Shown: piece after piece, positions 48,101 through 60,682 of the stretch
Position numbering within the stretch: position 1 is the stretch's first letter
How the letters are laid out: each line of letters opens with the position of its first letter
Assembly (NCBI GenBank): GCA_964019155.1
Contig: OZ025240.1
Location: forward strand, 46,398,354 to 46,462,353
DNA length: 64,000 nt
Reading direction: 5' to 3'
From: Osedax fenrisi
Taxonomy: Eukaryota > Annelida > Polychaeta > Sabellida > Siboglinidae
Made by a program: the position numbers and the translations under genes
The notes under the pieces: generated by a model
Told to the model about the DNA's origin: nothing
The model's database searches: none
The model's input: the letters and a program-made list of their open reading frames with translations, nothing else

Positions 48101-51100
48101 TGGCGTGGTTTATAACTAAATTAACTAAAATATATATATTTGTATTATTATATACGATACCACAAAGTATTGTTTACTCGTCAGTATCATATACATTTAT
48201 ATATATTATATGTATATATACACATATATACATATATTATTATATTTCCAAAACTCTGCTTTATTCCATGAACTTGCTATTGTCAACTATCTCTATATAA
48301 ATGTATATTGAAAATGTCAATTTGACATAAATCTATTTATATGCCATTAATTTAACCATTAACCATCCATGTAAAGAAATACTTTCTTTATATCAATGAC
48401 ATTGTTATTTCAAACTATATAATTCAAATACAAACTCCACAAATGGTATTATTCTTGTGTTAGTTTCTCACTATAAAAGCAATCAGGCCACTACACTTGA
48501 GAGTGATTACACTAGAACCATTGACATAGTTGATGATACTATTTTACTTTCCGTTATTATAATAAACTAAATAAACCTTATATAGGTATATCAAACATAT
48601 CTGTGTTCTTCCTATAATTAAATACAATAAATACGATAACATATTTTTAACGCGAGATAACATAAAGATGTATGATTATTATTAGATATTTCGTGTATAT
48701 TATATTAAAAAGTATTGTAGTATAATTTATACCAGGATTTAGTAAATTCTATCAAAATTATATTTTATTTTAAACAGGCATGTTTATTAAATGAATAAAT
48801 TTATATAATACTCATAATCTATCCAATTATTAATAATATTGATTGTTTTGGTTTTTTTGGTTTTTTTAAAACGATAAAAGCCAACAACACTGCCTTATAT
48901 AATTTAAAATAATACGGTATATTTATATAATATACATAATATATACTATTATTATTGATATTTATACTAATTTTAAATGATATAATATTGAAATTAATAT
49001 ATTTATCAATAATTATATATACAAAAATCATAAAAACCAAAAAAAACAAATAAACCAAAAAAACAAAATAAACCATGTTTTTTTTTATCAAAAAAACAAA
49101 AAACTATCAAAAATAGTGAACAACCCTGGCGCTATGTAACAAACTTACCGTCATCGTCTGAGTCATCTTTTGGAGTCTGAGGGCGCAATCGTTCGCTGTG
49201 TATGATTACAAAGTTAGCGTTAACGTTACGGTAGGGGGGGGGGTTGATAGTCATGTATTACTTAAGGGTACATGAACTGAAACGTTAACGGGGCAATAAA
49301 ATATATGAATTAATTGCGGTATAAATATATGAAGTGGTCGTATCTGCGATGGGTATCTACCGGGTGAGAGAAATGTATTGACATGCAGTTATATGATATG
49401 TGTGGTGTTTTAGAAAACATATGATACAATATTAGAATAGTAGATATTATATTATTTATTTATATTTTTTTTGATAAGAATTATTATACATTGGAAATAT
49501 TAAATAAGAATTGAATACCTTTCTATATCCGAACTGCTGTAAATATTAATTTAGACTAATGTGATTGATAATTTGGATTATTTACGATAAAATATTAAAT
49601 ATGCAAGATTAAGTATGTACATTTAGTATGTATATTTTATGTATATTGATTCTTATAAATGTAAATAAATAGTTTTTTGTATTAAAATATATGAAATTAT
49701 AATAATAATTCCTTAAAATAAATAATTCATTATTTATTTTAATCATATAGAATATCAAATAAAAAACACGTAAATAATATCGTTAATAAAATAAATATTT
49801 AAATCTATATTTAATTAAACTCTAAATCACCTATATAGAAATTATAACAATGTTGTATATATATATATATATAGTTATTATTTAAATTTAATAATTTATA
49901 TCTATTGATAATTTTATAATTGTATATATATTTTAATATTAGTTTATTAAAATAATATGCTTTGATACTAATTAAGTTTACAAACCTATAACTAATATTA
50001 TATTTAAATAAATTAATATTAATATATATTGTTGTTATTGTTATTATTATTTTATTATATTAGAGTCCTTCCATCACATCCAGGATCTTAGATGAAATTT
50101 TCACTTATAACAATATTGCTCTAATGTCCCTTCGAAGCCGCTCTCATATTAAGGCATCAATGTTTTTAACGAGAGCCGATCATTTATTTATACACAATTA
50201 TATAAAATCATTTCTAAATATTATTTTAAGACCTATCTTAATGGTCCTGGCAAGGCTCGAACTCACATCCTACTTATTATGTGTCTGACGCTTTATAAGC
50301 TAATGAGCCAACTGAGCACACATACTCAGTGAATCGATAAAATCAATATGTACTCATTTCTAGTTCACCCCTCTCTATCTACTTCAGTGGAATCACGAGG
50401 AATATATCACTTAAGTAATCTCATAAGTAATCACTTAAGTAATCACATTTTAAACTTTTCATATTATAATAAAATTCAGCAAATAATAGAATGTTGTTAT
50501 AAAAATCCATTAGTTGAATTGCACCTAATCTATTAATTTATATATATATATGATGAATATTATATGTATATATATAAATGTAATATTTATAATATATAAT
50601 ATGATTTATATTAGTGATTTCATAATATTACATAATATAATAATAGCCTAGCAAACTTCACGAAAGGAAGTGTTATATTGTAGAGTATAAATTAACAGTG
50701 ATAATGACAAAAACTAATGAATGACTACTAACTCTTCTTCTATGCTGATTTGCTTCTGAGATCTGTGTATGAAAGATAACAAATGTAATATATAGTTACA
50801 TTCTTAAGCCACGTTCTCCCCAAAATGGGGCCCGATATTTACCTTGATTTTTATAGACATATATCGGCATCTAAAAATTAGATATTTCAAAATAATATAT
50901 TTTGCTTCAGATTACATTCCCGTAATTTTGTGAATTTAAAAAAATGACAAATATGAAGAAGCCAATATACGAATATAAAAAGTGGGTTAAAAATCGGGCG
51001 CGAGATCGCAGCTTTAGTCGAGAATAGTTAACACGACGACGCCGAACAATTAGAATGTACGATAGAAAACACTTACTCATCGTTTGTACTAACTCAGCAC

Positions 51101-52059
51101 CACTAAGCACTACTACTACTACTACTAAGTAAACCAGTTGTATCGAACATTTCACGGCTAATATTAGATGCGAGCGATACGAGCTTTACGCTAGTACTAG
51201 TGATAGTCTAACAAGTCTAGCTAGTGATCCCTAGGTGGCGCTACGTGATATTAACCTTCTCCTATGTGGCGGCGGTGGCGGTGAGGGCGTCGGCGGCGAC
51301 AGTTATTAGAAAGTCACATGGAAACGAGAACGTAGATTATACGTCGTATTATTAATCGTGTGAGAGATATCGATAGAGAGACGGAGATAGCACATTTAGA
51401 CGATGATGGACGAAGCGCGGATGTAGCGTAAAGGTCGAGAGGTCAAATGCGATAGATATTTAGAGATTTGGAAGCGACGGGTAGAGCGATACGTATTAGA
51501 AAGATTGAGCGCTACGCCATCGAGAAAGTAACCTCTTGTCGTCACCCCAGCCTCCGATGGTTTTCTTAGGTTTAGGTGGAGCGTCTTTCTGCGACCGCGG
51601 TGATGGAATGAATATTATATATATATATAAATATATATATATATAAATATATATTTTAATATATAATATTTATATTAATGATTGCACAATATAATAACAG
51701 CCTAGCAAACTTCACGAAAGGAAGTGTTATATTGTAGAGTATAAATTAACAGTAATAATGAAAAAAAATTTTATTTCGTGTAAATATTATGTAGGCGATT
51801 ACGCAACGCTCGCCGACGACTAATTGTAATTAATTGTTATTTAATGTTTATCTAGTGGCGGACGTTAACTGACGTTTAGGTTTGACGTCTCCTTGGAGGA
51901 GGGCATCGGGATCTCTGAGTCATCGTCAAAGTTTAGGGAGCTATCGGTCACTTGCAGTTTCTCTTTCTTAGCTCTTCTTCCTTGCTTTGCGTTCTGTGTT
52001 AATATGCATTATTTAACCTTTGTAATACTCCGAATGATAAAGTATTGGTATTATATAAT

Positions 52060-52097
<38 letters not shown>

Positions 52098-52122
52098 GAG
52101 TATTACTAGGGTTAAATAATGC

Positions 52123-52168
<46 letters not shown>

Positions 52169-52322
52169 TGTAATATTATTATTACTTACATAAATATTTA
52201 TAAATAAATTATACTGGGTACATTATAGAATGCAATAATTCATTTCATTTAAATAACTAATCAGCTATTTAATAAATTAATCATAATATAATTTATCTAT
52301 AATCAATATCCTAAATGTTTAT

Positions 52323-52354
<32 letters not shown>

Positions 52355-55300
52355 GTTATATATGCATAAAGATACATTTTTAATTTATAAATTTGTAAAA
52401 TTTAAATTTGTTTTTTTTTGTGTGCAAAATAAGTTCATTTATAAAATATTATTTCTTGTAAATTAATCTAAGATTTCATTTTTTTAATATATTAATGGAT
52501 ACATGTGATCCTATATTCAGATTTAAGTAACTTAAGAAAATATATTTGTAAATGATTTTTACAAATAAAATGAATTGATATATTATCTATAATGATGATT
52601 GAATATTTTGTATATCAATTCTATTGGTCCTATTTATGTATAAAATATAAGTTATATAAATGTATCAACAAATATTTAAATATGTATACTATTATCTGTC
52701 ATACTTAAATCGATATTATTCACCATATATTATAATTTTATTATGAATATAAGAAGATACATTATATCATAGATTTTATATTTATATAGAAAATATGCGA
52801 TGTAGAAATAGTATCTATTTTAGGCATTCTATAAATTGATTTAAAAATTATTTTACTATTATGCAATAAGTTTATTTCTATTAGAAACATTGATTTAGTA
52901 TACGATTATAAATATGATTTGAAACATATACTAATATATATTAAAAAAAACACTACAATAAAAGTAATGCATGAGTGCTCACGAGAAAAACTAGCAGCGG
53001 AAAACTACATTCTAAAAATAGATCCATTGTGATTTTAATTACATGAATATCGTACACGTAAGAACATATATATATATACAAGTATTGATGTTTATAGGTC
53101 ATACATCGATAGCAAGTAGAAATAATACAACACGTATTAGAGTTATTTAAACATACTAATGAGAGCTAATCTAAAATTTAGTATAATGATGTATAATTCA
53201 AATAATTGAATATAATTAAATTATGCAGTAAAGTAATGCCTACAACTAGAGTAATGGAATATACCAAAGGTAATGCAGTGTAATTTAAGTAATTGAATAC
53301 AATTAAAGTAATGGAATACAACTAAAGTAATAAAGTACAATTAACGTAATGGAAAACACCGTATGTAATTAAATACAATTGAAGTAATGGAATAGAACTA
53401 AAGGAATGGAATACAATTAAAGTTGTGCTGTATACAATTAAAGTAATGGAACACAATTAAAGTTATAAAGTACAATTAAAGTAATGGAAAGCACCGTATG
53501 TAATTGAATACAACTAAAGTAATGGAATACAATTAAAGTAATAGACAAAATTAAATAATGCATTATAATTTAAGTATATGAATACATTTAGAGTGATAGA
53601 ATACAAATAAAGTACAATTAAAGTAAGCGAACACACAGTAGGTAATTGGATACAACTAAAGTAATGGAATACAACTAAAGTAATGGAATACAACTAAAGT
53701 AATTTAATACAACTAAAGTAATGGAAACAACTAAAGTAATGGAAACAACTAAAGTAATGGAAACAACTAAAGTATTGGAATACAACTAAAGTAATGAAAT
53801 ACAACTAAAGTAATGGAATACAACTAAAGTAATTGAATACAACTAAAGTAATGGAATACAACTAAAGTAATGGAATGTAACTTTGAATATAATAATGTAA
53901 GTATAACAAAAGTGTATAATTTTACTATTAGTGAATATTATTAATGACATAATATATTATTACTATCTGATAAAATATCATTATAATATATTTTAATCAT
54001 GCAAGTTAAATTATTATATATTGTTAAATATGAATACATAAGTATTGCATAATTATTGATTGATAATTTATTTAAGCAAATATATAGTCGAAAATGTAAT
54101 CGAAAGTATAAAGTATAAATATTTTCTAACAATAACATACGTTGTAGAAATAAACAAAGAATAATACGAAATTAAAAAAGAAATTAACAATTTTTACATT
54201 TATCGTAAAAATAAATGAAAAATAATCGAAAATAGAAATAAAATATTATTCAGTTATTATTATTACAAGTAAATTAATGAGATCAATTGTATTGTCATAA
54301 TAGAATATGTATTGGACATTTATTATATCTGTTGTTTAGATTGTATCTCTAATAAATGATATAATATTAATATTGGGTATTAATTTATTAAATATATTTT
54401 AATAAATTAGAAGTAATAATAAATTAGATTATGAATACAACTAAATTAATGATTTGATAATAATATTAGCATTACACTTATGTAATTAATTATAGCTGTA
54501 TATCAATTATTTCACATACTATATTTAAGGGGGTTTATGAGGATCTGCGAAGTAGCAACAACAAAATAGAAAATTAAAAAATATGTGGCGGGCGGCACGT
54601 GCGTCTCAGAAATTACATTTCAGTGAACGTGAGAACTAAAGTGGGAAATATGAATGCGTGTGTTATTGTGAATTAGTAATTAGTAATATATTAATAATTA
54701 TCATTATATGATATATAACCTAGTTTTACATTGTTCACACTGTACCCAAACAGAGCTATTATTACACAGCTACACATTTTTTTTTTCGACCTTTTGGTCG
54801 AGCGAGAGCTCGACTAAAATAAGTAAGTATACAATGTATATGTGTTTAATACAAATATCTAGAATACATATTTAATATATAAATATATATATAATTATAC
54901 TTGATAAAATAAATGATTTCTAGGTAGTTTGTTATTATTATTATCAGTTTTATTTGAATGGACTCCGTACTCACAACAGGAACTTAGATGAACTTTTTAC
55001 TTATGATAAATATCTCTGAAATCACATAAAAACCACTCTCATAGTAATGCATCCAATGTTTAACAAGCACCAATATGTTTTACACAATTATATCAGATAA
55101 CTTCTGAATATTATGTGAATACCCACTTTATTGATACGGACGGGATTTGAACCTATATCCAACTGCTCGCATGTATGATGCCTTAACTGACTGAGCTACC
55201 CGGTCTGTTAATACATATATTAACTATGTAAACAAATAAAATATTGTAAATATCAGATAATAAATATAACATTATATATGTATAAGTTATAGATAATATT

Positions 55301-57516
55301 ATTACATATGAACATAATTGTATATATATATATATATATATTTATAAATTGGATAAGATATTTACATATAAGATATTTGGGATCGGTTTTAATCGTTGCT
55401 AATTTTAAAAGAATACGAATTAGATTGCATGCAGGGGTTTGATTTACACAGCATCGCACGAGTACATCATTGTCTTTATCCCACGACTAATTGCCGATTG
55501 TTAGCTAGGCAAAGGCTAGGTTTACACGTTATATATTACCCTCAAGTATACCTTTCTAATGTTACCTTTCCGGCAACTGTTTATTTTGAACTCTTACAAT
55601 GATATATGTAAATTAAGTATATACAATGTATGTTATCCACCCGCGTGGCTCAATAATATTTAGAAATCATCTTATATCTGCTCTGGTTAAAACTATGGGT
55701 TCATTAACACGGGAGCGGCTTTGATATTGATATATTTGGTTACAAGTGAAAATGTCATCTAAGACGGGATGAAATGGTCTATCCGGAGTGTCGTCTTCTC
55801 GGAATCACGCCTCCTAATTTATTTGGTGGGCGACGTTAATACGCGTTCACATCATCTATATAAAGAAAGTGTCTTTATATCGATGATTGATATTTATGGG
55901 TTAGTTGGTTTAATTGGTTTAATTTTGTTCCGCTTGATTTTATTAGCTGCATTACATCCCAAATCGAACCTATGAAAACTAACGCATTCACGCCGCCCTC
56001 CAAATACATTAGTAGGCGTCATTCCGAGGAAGCGACACTCAAGTATAACTGATGAATGTGAACTCTACCAAAATTTAAATAACAATAACAATATATAAAC
56101 TATATATATATATAGCTTATATATTGATATAAGTTAACTGCCTGTGTGGCTCAGTGGCTAAGGCGTCAGACACACAAGCAGTAGGACACGGGTTCGACCC
56201 TCGTCCGGACCATTAATTAATTTTATAAAATGGGTCTTAAAATATTATTTAGAAGTGATCTTATATAATTGTGTATAAATAAATGATCGGCTCTCGTTAA
56301 AACCATGGATGCCTTAACATGAGAGCGGCTTCGAAGGGACATTAGAGCCATATATGGTTATAAGTGAATACTTCATCTAAGTTCCTGGATGGGATGAAAG
56401 GACTCCACCAAATAACAATAACAATATAGAGTGCATGGATTTATCATATAATTTAGTGTATTATATGATGTGTATACAATACAATTAAGTGAAAGGAATA
56501 TTGTGCTATCAAGCTGTTAATCGCTAATTAGTCATAATTAGTCATCAGCTAAATATAAACTATTGATATTCGCATGCGACACCCCCCCCCCCCCCCCGTA
56601 CGTCAAATTCGCATTATTTTAAAATGTCTACCATATCAGACTGTAATCCGATTTTTATAATTATAATAAGTTAGTTATTTCCTTTATCAGTATTGTAAAT
56701 ATATTTTTTACTAATTATATAAATTACTAATTTTATATTATATTCATTATATAAGAACTAATACTTATATTTTTTACAAACTATATTATAACTTATTTAA
56801 TATAATTTGTGTTAAAATTTTAAATAATTATTTACAAAAAAATGGATATAATCATAAATACAGACATTTAAAAATATACTTTACTTTTGAAATATATTAA
56901 AGTATTTATTATACTTTGTTATCTTTTAAATTAATGTAAGTATTATAATAAATATATTTATTTAATAAATAAATAAATAATAAATTATTATAATACTTAT
57001 AATGAATGCCAGTAATCTCGTACGAGGTAATCCCGTACGAGGTAATTTCGTACGACTTATTTAGTAATCTCGTACGACTTATTAAATTTAATTTATTTCA
57101 TAATTATACAGTTCTTATACGAATATATATAATACAATATATTATATCAATATATAATAAGTTATTATATATAATCGTATAAAAACTGTATTATTATGAA
57201 ATAAATTAAATTTAACAAGTCGTACGAAATTACTCGTACGAGATTACCTCGTACGAGGTTACTGACTACCCTTATAATATAAGGGCCTTATATTATAAGG
57301 CTTATATCATATAAGTTATAAATATTATATAATATATGATTATGATAATAAGTATCTCCATATATATATATATATATATCATATAAGTATATATCATATA
57401 AGTTATAAATATTATATAATATATGATTATGATAATAAGTATCTCCATATATATATATATATATATCATATAAGTTATAAATATTATATAATATATGATT
57501 ATGATAATAAGTATCT

Positions 57517-57573
<57 letters not shown>

Positions 57574-57982
57574 ATGTTCATTATTATTATAAAACGAAGA
57601 TTTTATAATTATCCCTAATAATTAGGCATTGGTAAAAACTGTTAAATATTTATTAAAGAATAAATTATTGATTAATTAATTAGTCAAAAATTATTATTGA
57701 ATAAGTAAATATATATATATATAAGTATTATATTATCATGTAAAAATATACATAGATAATATCTATTAGATATATATATATATTCAAAATATAATAATTT
57801 GTTTAAAAATTAAACTATTTACAGACAATCTATTTTAAAATGTTGGTGTACAAAAATAGGATTCCAATTAATTGAATTGAACAACCATTACATAATTATT
57901 TATTAAATAGTCAGATATATTTTAATATTCTTACTTTATCCTTTGTTTTTTGAGAATCAGCAAATACAATGTCTTCGTCCAT
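45193..57982 (-). CDS. IFT43: Intraflagellar transport protein 43 (complete, 7 exons)
   Basis: IFT43 is a small subunit of the IFT-A complex, which drives retrograde transport in cilia. Exons in transcript order: 57935-57982, 51874-51993, 51533-51588, 49149-49195, 46846-46918, 46091-46229, 45193-45273; 564 bp, 187 aa (human about 208), ATG at 57982, TAA at 45193-45195. Family landmarks in order: AKQGRRAKKEK (exon 2), KKTIGGWGDD (exon 3), RLRPQTP (exon 4), DIPVIPELED (exon 5), RVATFKELDNDLIKH and DDEIDLKLL (exon 6), then WEWERLFTDVSSELLKEWE at the C-terminus (exon 7). All junction phases agree. Intron 1 is almost 6 kb of repeats; introns 3, 4, 5 and 6 each carry mobile or tandem repeats. It is divergent from the Rel gene. 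Confidence 0.95.
45640..46088 (+). repeat. (AGCATCACACAC)n minisatellite in IFT43 intron 6
   Basis: About 37 imperfect 12-bp units; on the transcript strand it reads TGTGATGCTGTG. It runs right up to the donor of exon 6 (intron begins 46090). The 178- and 95-codon open frames here are repeat artefacts. Confidence 0.95.
46353..46443 (+). repeat. ATTACCCTTA palindromic repeat, copy 2
   Basis: See copy at 10282-10368: same (ATT)n head, TTTTTACACAAGGGTAATTA and the closing inverse. It lies upstream of IFT43 exon 6, inside intron 5. Confidence 0.65.
46706..46856 (-). promoter_or_regulatory. IFT43: Triplicated splice-donor segment at IFT43 exon 5
   Basis: The exon 5 end and donor read CCCCAAAGTTACTAT on the transcript strand (46840-46854). 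Near copies lie in the intron at about 46710-46724 (CCCCAAAGTTACTAT) and 46777-46788 (CCCCAAGTTACT), within a G-rich (+ strand) tandem area. Use of either inner copy would add 18 codons and then a TAA. Confidence 0.6.
48830..49128. mobile_element. GGTTTTTTTGG-type palindromic MITE in IFT43 intron 4
   Basis: Left arm has ATTGTTTTGGTTTTTTTGG and the right arm the inverse, with AAACCAAAAAAAC runs and a terminal AACAACCCTG. The outer right end starts, reversed, with CAGGGTTGTTCAC, a form common in hAT-like MITEs. It ends only about 20 bp from the exon 4 donor. Fragments of the same type are at about 16999-17060 and 47885-47945. Confidence 0.65.
50040..50325 (-). mobile_element. tRNA-derived SINE, copy 4
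   Basis: Reverse-strand copy in IFT43 intron 3. Its 3' tail is a (AACAAT)n-like run, seen on the + strand as TTGTTGTTATTGTTATTATT at 50030-50050. The body has TCCCTTCGAAGCCGCTCTCA. Confidence 0.82.
50586..50712 (+). repeat. Dispersed repeat, copy 1 (IFT43 intron 3)
   Basis: Shares GCCTAGCAAACTTCACGAAA and TTGTAGAGTATAAATTAACA with copy 2 at 51650-51760, including an A+T-rich lead-in. No frame and no obvious inverted ends. Confidence 0.8.
51160..51530. other. G+C-richer island in IFT43 intron 3
   Basis: Contains TGGCGGCGGTGGCGGTGAGG and many ACG/CGA words, unlike the surrounding A+T-rich intron. No frame with splice sites and conserved residues was found on either strand. It could be regulatory, a non-coding RNA or an unrecognised exon. 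Confidence 0.4.
51650..51760 (+). repeat. Dispersed repeat, copy 2 (IFT43 intron 2)
   Basis: Direct-repeat partner of 50586-50712, about 1.05 kb away; the two flank exon 3 (51533-51588). The core of about 65 bp is nearly identical. Confidence 0.8.
53221..53885 (+). repeat. 19-bp minisatellite in IFT43 intron 1
   Basis: About 34 units of AGTAATGGAATACAACTAA with point variants; the left half is more degraded (ATTGAATACAATTAA, CACCGTATGTAATT) and the right half, from 53640, more uniform. Confidence 0.93.
54957..55206 (-). mobile_element. tRNA-derived SINE, copy 5
   Basis: Reverse-strand copy in IFT43 intron 1. The tRNA-like head is well preserved at 55138-55205, with GGGATTTGAACC as reversed box B side and CTGAGCTACCCGGTCTG at the box A end. 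Confidence 0.8.
55628..55775 (+). mobile_element. tRNA-derived SINE, copy 6 (internally deleted)
   Basis: Starts with CCGCGTGGCTCA (box A end), jumps straight to the body ATTTAGAAATCATCTTATAT, and continues to GACGGGATGAAATGG. Box B and the rest of the head are missing, so this copy has a deletion of roughly 120 bp compared with copy 7. Confidence 0.75.
56133..56428 (+). mobile_element. tRNA-derived SINE, copy 7 (best preserved)
   Basis: The head has a good polymerase III box A (TGGCTCAGTGGCTAAGG, about 56149) and box B (GGGTTCGACCC, about 56191), then a non-tRNA body, a conserved GAGAGCGGCTTCGAAGGGAC, and a 3' end GGACTCCACCAAATAACAAT with an (AACAAT)n tail. It is the reference copy for the other six. 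Not a functional tRNA: no acceptor stem pairing or CCA-type end is evident. Confidence 0.88.
57011..57264. mobile_element. TCGTACGA-repeat hairpin MITE in IFT43 intron 1
   Basis: Left arm AGTAATCTCGTACGAGGTAA and the matching right arm, reversed AGTAACCTCGTACGAGGTAA, continue inward through AAATTTAATTTATTTCATAA on both sides. The 8-bp palindrome CGTACG recurs every 14-20 bp in each arm. Confidence 0.8.
57300..57572 (+). repeat. About 70-bp tandem repeat with TA tracts in IFT43 intron 1
   Basis: Three copies of a unit with CATATAAGTTATAAATATTA and GATTATGATAATAAGTATCT, each ended by a (TA)n tract of different length; the last tract (57514-57570) is the longest. The Ile/Tyr-rich frames are artefacts. 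Confidence 0.92.
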
Positions 57983-58689
57983 GACAGATTAAATTTATAT
58001 AATTTATATAATATATTAGTTGATACTAAGATATTATGAATACAAAATTTAGACACAAATATATAATAATTTAGTTGCTAATGACTCATTTTGTTTATAC
58101 ATAGGGAAACATGGATTTTTAATTAATTATAATTTAGTTTATTATAACAAATTAACTATTGAATATATATATTATATTTTAATTTTGAATTATATAAAGT
58201 TATTATATAAATTGTAAAAAATTAGACTTTATAATAAAATGGGCGTGTCTTAAATATATTATGACGGAAGTAAATATCAAAGTTGGGCTATAAAATTATG
58301 TATGTCCCTAGTTTTTACTTTGTTTATTTGTTTAATTATCTTAATTAATATAGATAAAATTATGTAAAACACATTTGATGATTTAAAGTATATTAGTTTA
58401 TATTAATTTAATTATATTACTGTATTATATAAATGATATTATACGAATAACCAACAATGGAGGATTATATTAAGGTAATAAAGTTTTAAAGTTTCTGACC
58501 CTAATCTAAATAAAGTTGTAACCCTTAAATTAAACCCTGTAATCATTAAATTAATTAATAATTTAATAAAATACTAATATATTATTAAATATTAATGATG
58601 ATTAGTATACTATATATAATATAAATTATCAATTATGTTTACAGTTTATGTATGTATATTTAAAATATGTATACAATTTTGTATAACTA

Positions 58690-58870
58690 TACATTGTATA
58701 AGTTATACCATATATTATTATAATAATTATATGATATAATTATGATAATCATTATCATAATGATTATGATAATGATTATTATAATCATTATGATAACCAT
58801 TATGATAATCATTATGATAATCATTATGATAATCAATTATGATTATGATAATGAATATTATCATAATCAT
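58690..58870 (+). repeat. TGATAATCAT-type simple repeat
   Basis: Alternating ATGATAATCATT units in the IFT43-Rel intergenic region; self-complementary and able to form hairpins. Confidence 0.9.
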
Positions 58871-58970
58871 ATAATAATTATAGTAATAATTATTTTAATT
58901 ATATATAATTATTATATATAAAATATATAATTATAATAATTATAATAATTATTACTATATTATTACTATT

Positions 58971-59019
<49 letters not shown>

Positions 59020-59026
<7 letters not shown>

Positions 59027-59475
59027 ACTTACTAAGTTATTATAATACTAATATTAATAGTATAATATATTATTATAATTATTATATAATATAATTATAC
59101 TATCATTATTAGTATTATAGTAACTTAGTAAGTTACTAAATTAGTGCTATACTATTAATAATAGTTACTATTATAGTAGTATAGCATGGCCTCCTTTAGA
59201 AGCTAAAGGAGGCCATGAGTATAGTAAGTTAATAAGATATTGAGTTATTAACTTATTAACTTAGTAACTTACTAATTTAGTAACTTAATAAGTTAGTTAG
59301 TTAGTAACTTAATAAGTTACTAAGTTAGTAAGTTAATAAGTTATTGAGTTATTAACTTACTAACTTAGTAATTTACTAACTCACTAATTTATTCAGTTAC
59401 TAACTCACTAATTTATTAAGTAACTAAGTTAGTTACTAAGTTAGTAACTTACTAACTAAGTTAGTAATTTTAACT
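59020..59475. repeat. TTAGTAACTTA palindromic repeat cluster
   Basis: Two long inverted pieces (about 59027-59050 against 59113-59136) are followed by many units such as AACTTAGTAACTTACTAA up to 59470. A strong hairpin lies inside at 59186-59218. Confidence 0.8.
59186..59218. other. Perfect 15-bp hairpin
   Basis: CATGGCCTCCTTTAG, a 3-base loop AAG, then CTAAAGGAGGCCATG. It is the only G+C-containing stretch in about 1 kb of nearly pure A+T. Confidence 0.85.
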
Positions 59476-60367
59476 TAAATTTCCTAAATTGAAGTTATAT
59501 ATAATCATTATAATAATGTATATAATATTATTTTAAATTAGCCTGATATATTATATATCTGTCAGTGTCAGTTTAAATATTATATAAATTGTATAGATTT
59601 TATAGATAACATTTATCATAAAGTTTATGCATGAACTATATATTTATATTTTATGGGATTTTTAATTATGACACTATTATTTTATCAATTTATAATAACT
59701 ACATATACTTAGTATAATGATATCATATAGTATATCATTTATGATATAGACATACCTTAATAATATACCTTAATAATATTATTATTGCTTACTAATAATA
59801 ATTATTATTATTAATATTTTAAGGAATGTAATTCATTATATATCTTTGCATTGCAATTAAAATAGTTATTAAATAATTCAATACATTAATTACATTGTTT
59901 ACATTATTAATAAATTTGTATTTAACATAATTAACATATATATTTATTTATATATATATATTATATACTATATAATATATAGTAATATTATATTAAATAT
60001 AATATCATGTGTATTAAATTAATACTATTAATACTATTAATCAATTAATAATCTAGATATTCATGCATAGTTTATTTCATACAACAAATACAAATATATG
60101 TATAGTATATTTATTATTATAATTAATTTAAACTTTGTCTTAAGTGTTCTATAATAATAATTATTATAATATAATAATTATAATATTATTTAAGGTATAC
60201 ATTTTGAATTGTAGAATAGATTTTTATAATATAAATAAAATATAAAATATTTTGTTATCATGTTAGATAAATATACTTAGATATTTGATATACAAAATAT
60301 CTTAACCCAAATAAAATAAAAATATGTTATTTTTAATTAATGGGATGCACAATGCCCATGTTCTAGA

Positions 60368-60682
60368 GTTTACATGTAAAAGATAGGGAAAAGAGCTATT
60401 TTATGATGGTTATAAATATTTTTATTTATGATTACTTTTTTATATATCAATAATACCTAGTTACATTATATTTAATCTTTATTATTTTGTAATGTATATA
60501 TTTACTTATATATATTTTTTTAAGTATTTAAAAAAAACACTTATAATATGTATATATATATATAGGACAATTTGATTCAACTATATAGACTACAAAATAA
60601 TCAATAGTGATGTAATATAATGTAACTATTGATATATTAAAAAAAATCATAAAAAATAGCTCTTACCTATATTTTAAATGCC
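60368..60682. mobile_element. Possible MITE with AAGAGCTATTTT arms
   Basis: AAAGATAGGGAAAAGAGCTA (60378) and an inverse with AAAAAATAGCTCTTACCTAT (60649) pair over about 30 bp. Inside is A+T-rich. Boundaries are not sharp. Confidence 0.45.

Noticed and set aside
55396..55602. 68-codon open frame on the + strand
   Set aside because: No recognised domain, no splice context, lies in IFT43 intron 1 between SINE copies.
56137..56215. Functional tRNA gene
   Set aside because: Boxes A and B are good, but it continues into a body and tail shared with six other copies and lacks a convincing acceptor stem; it is a SINE head.
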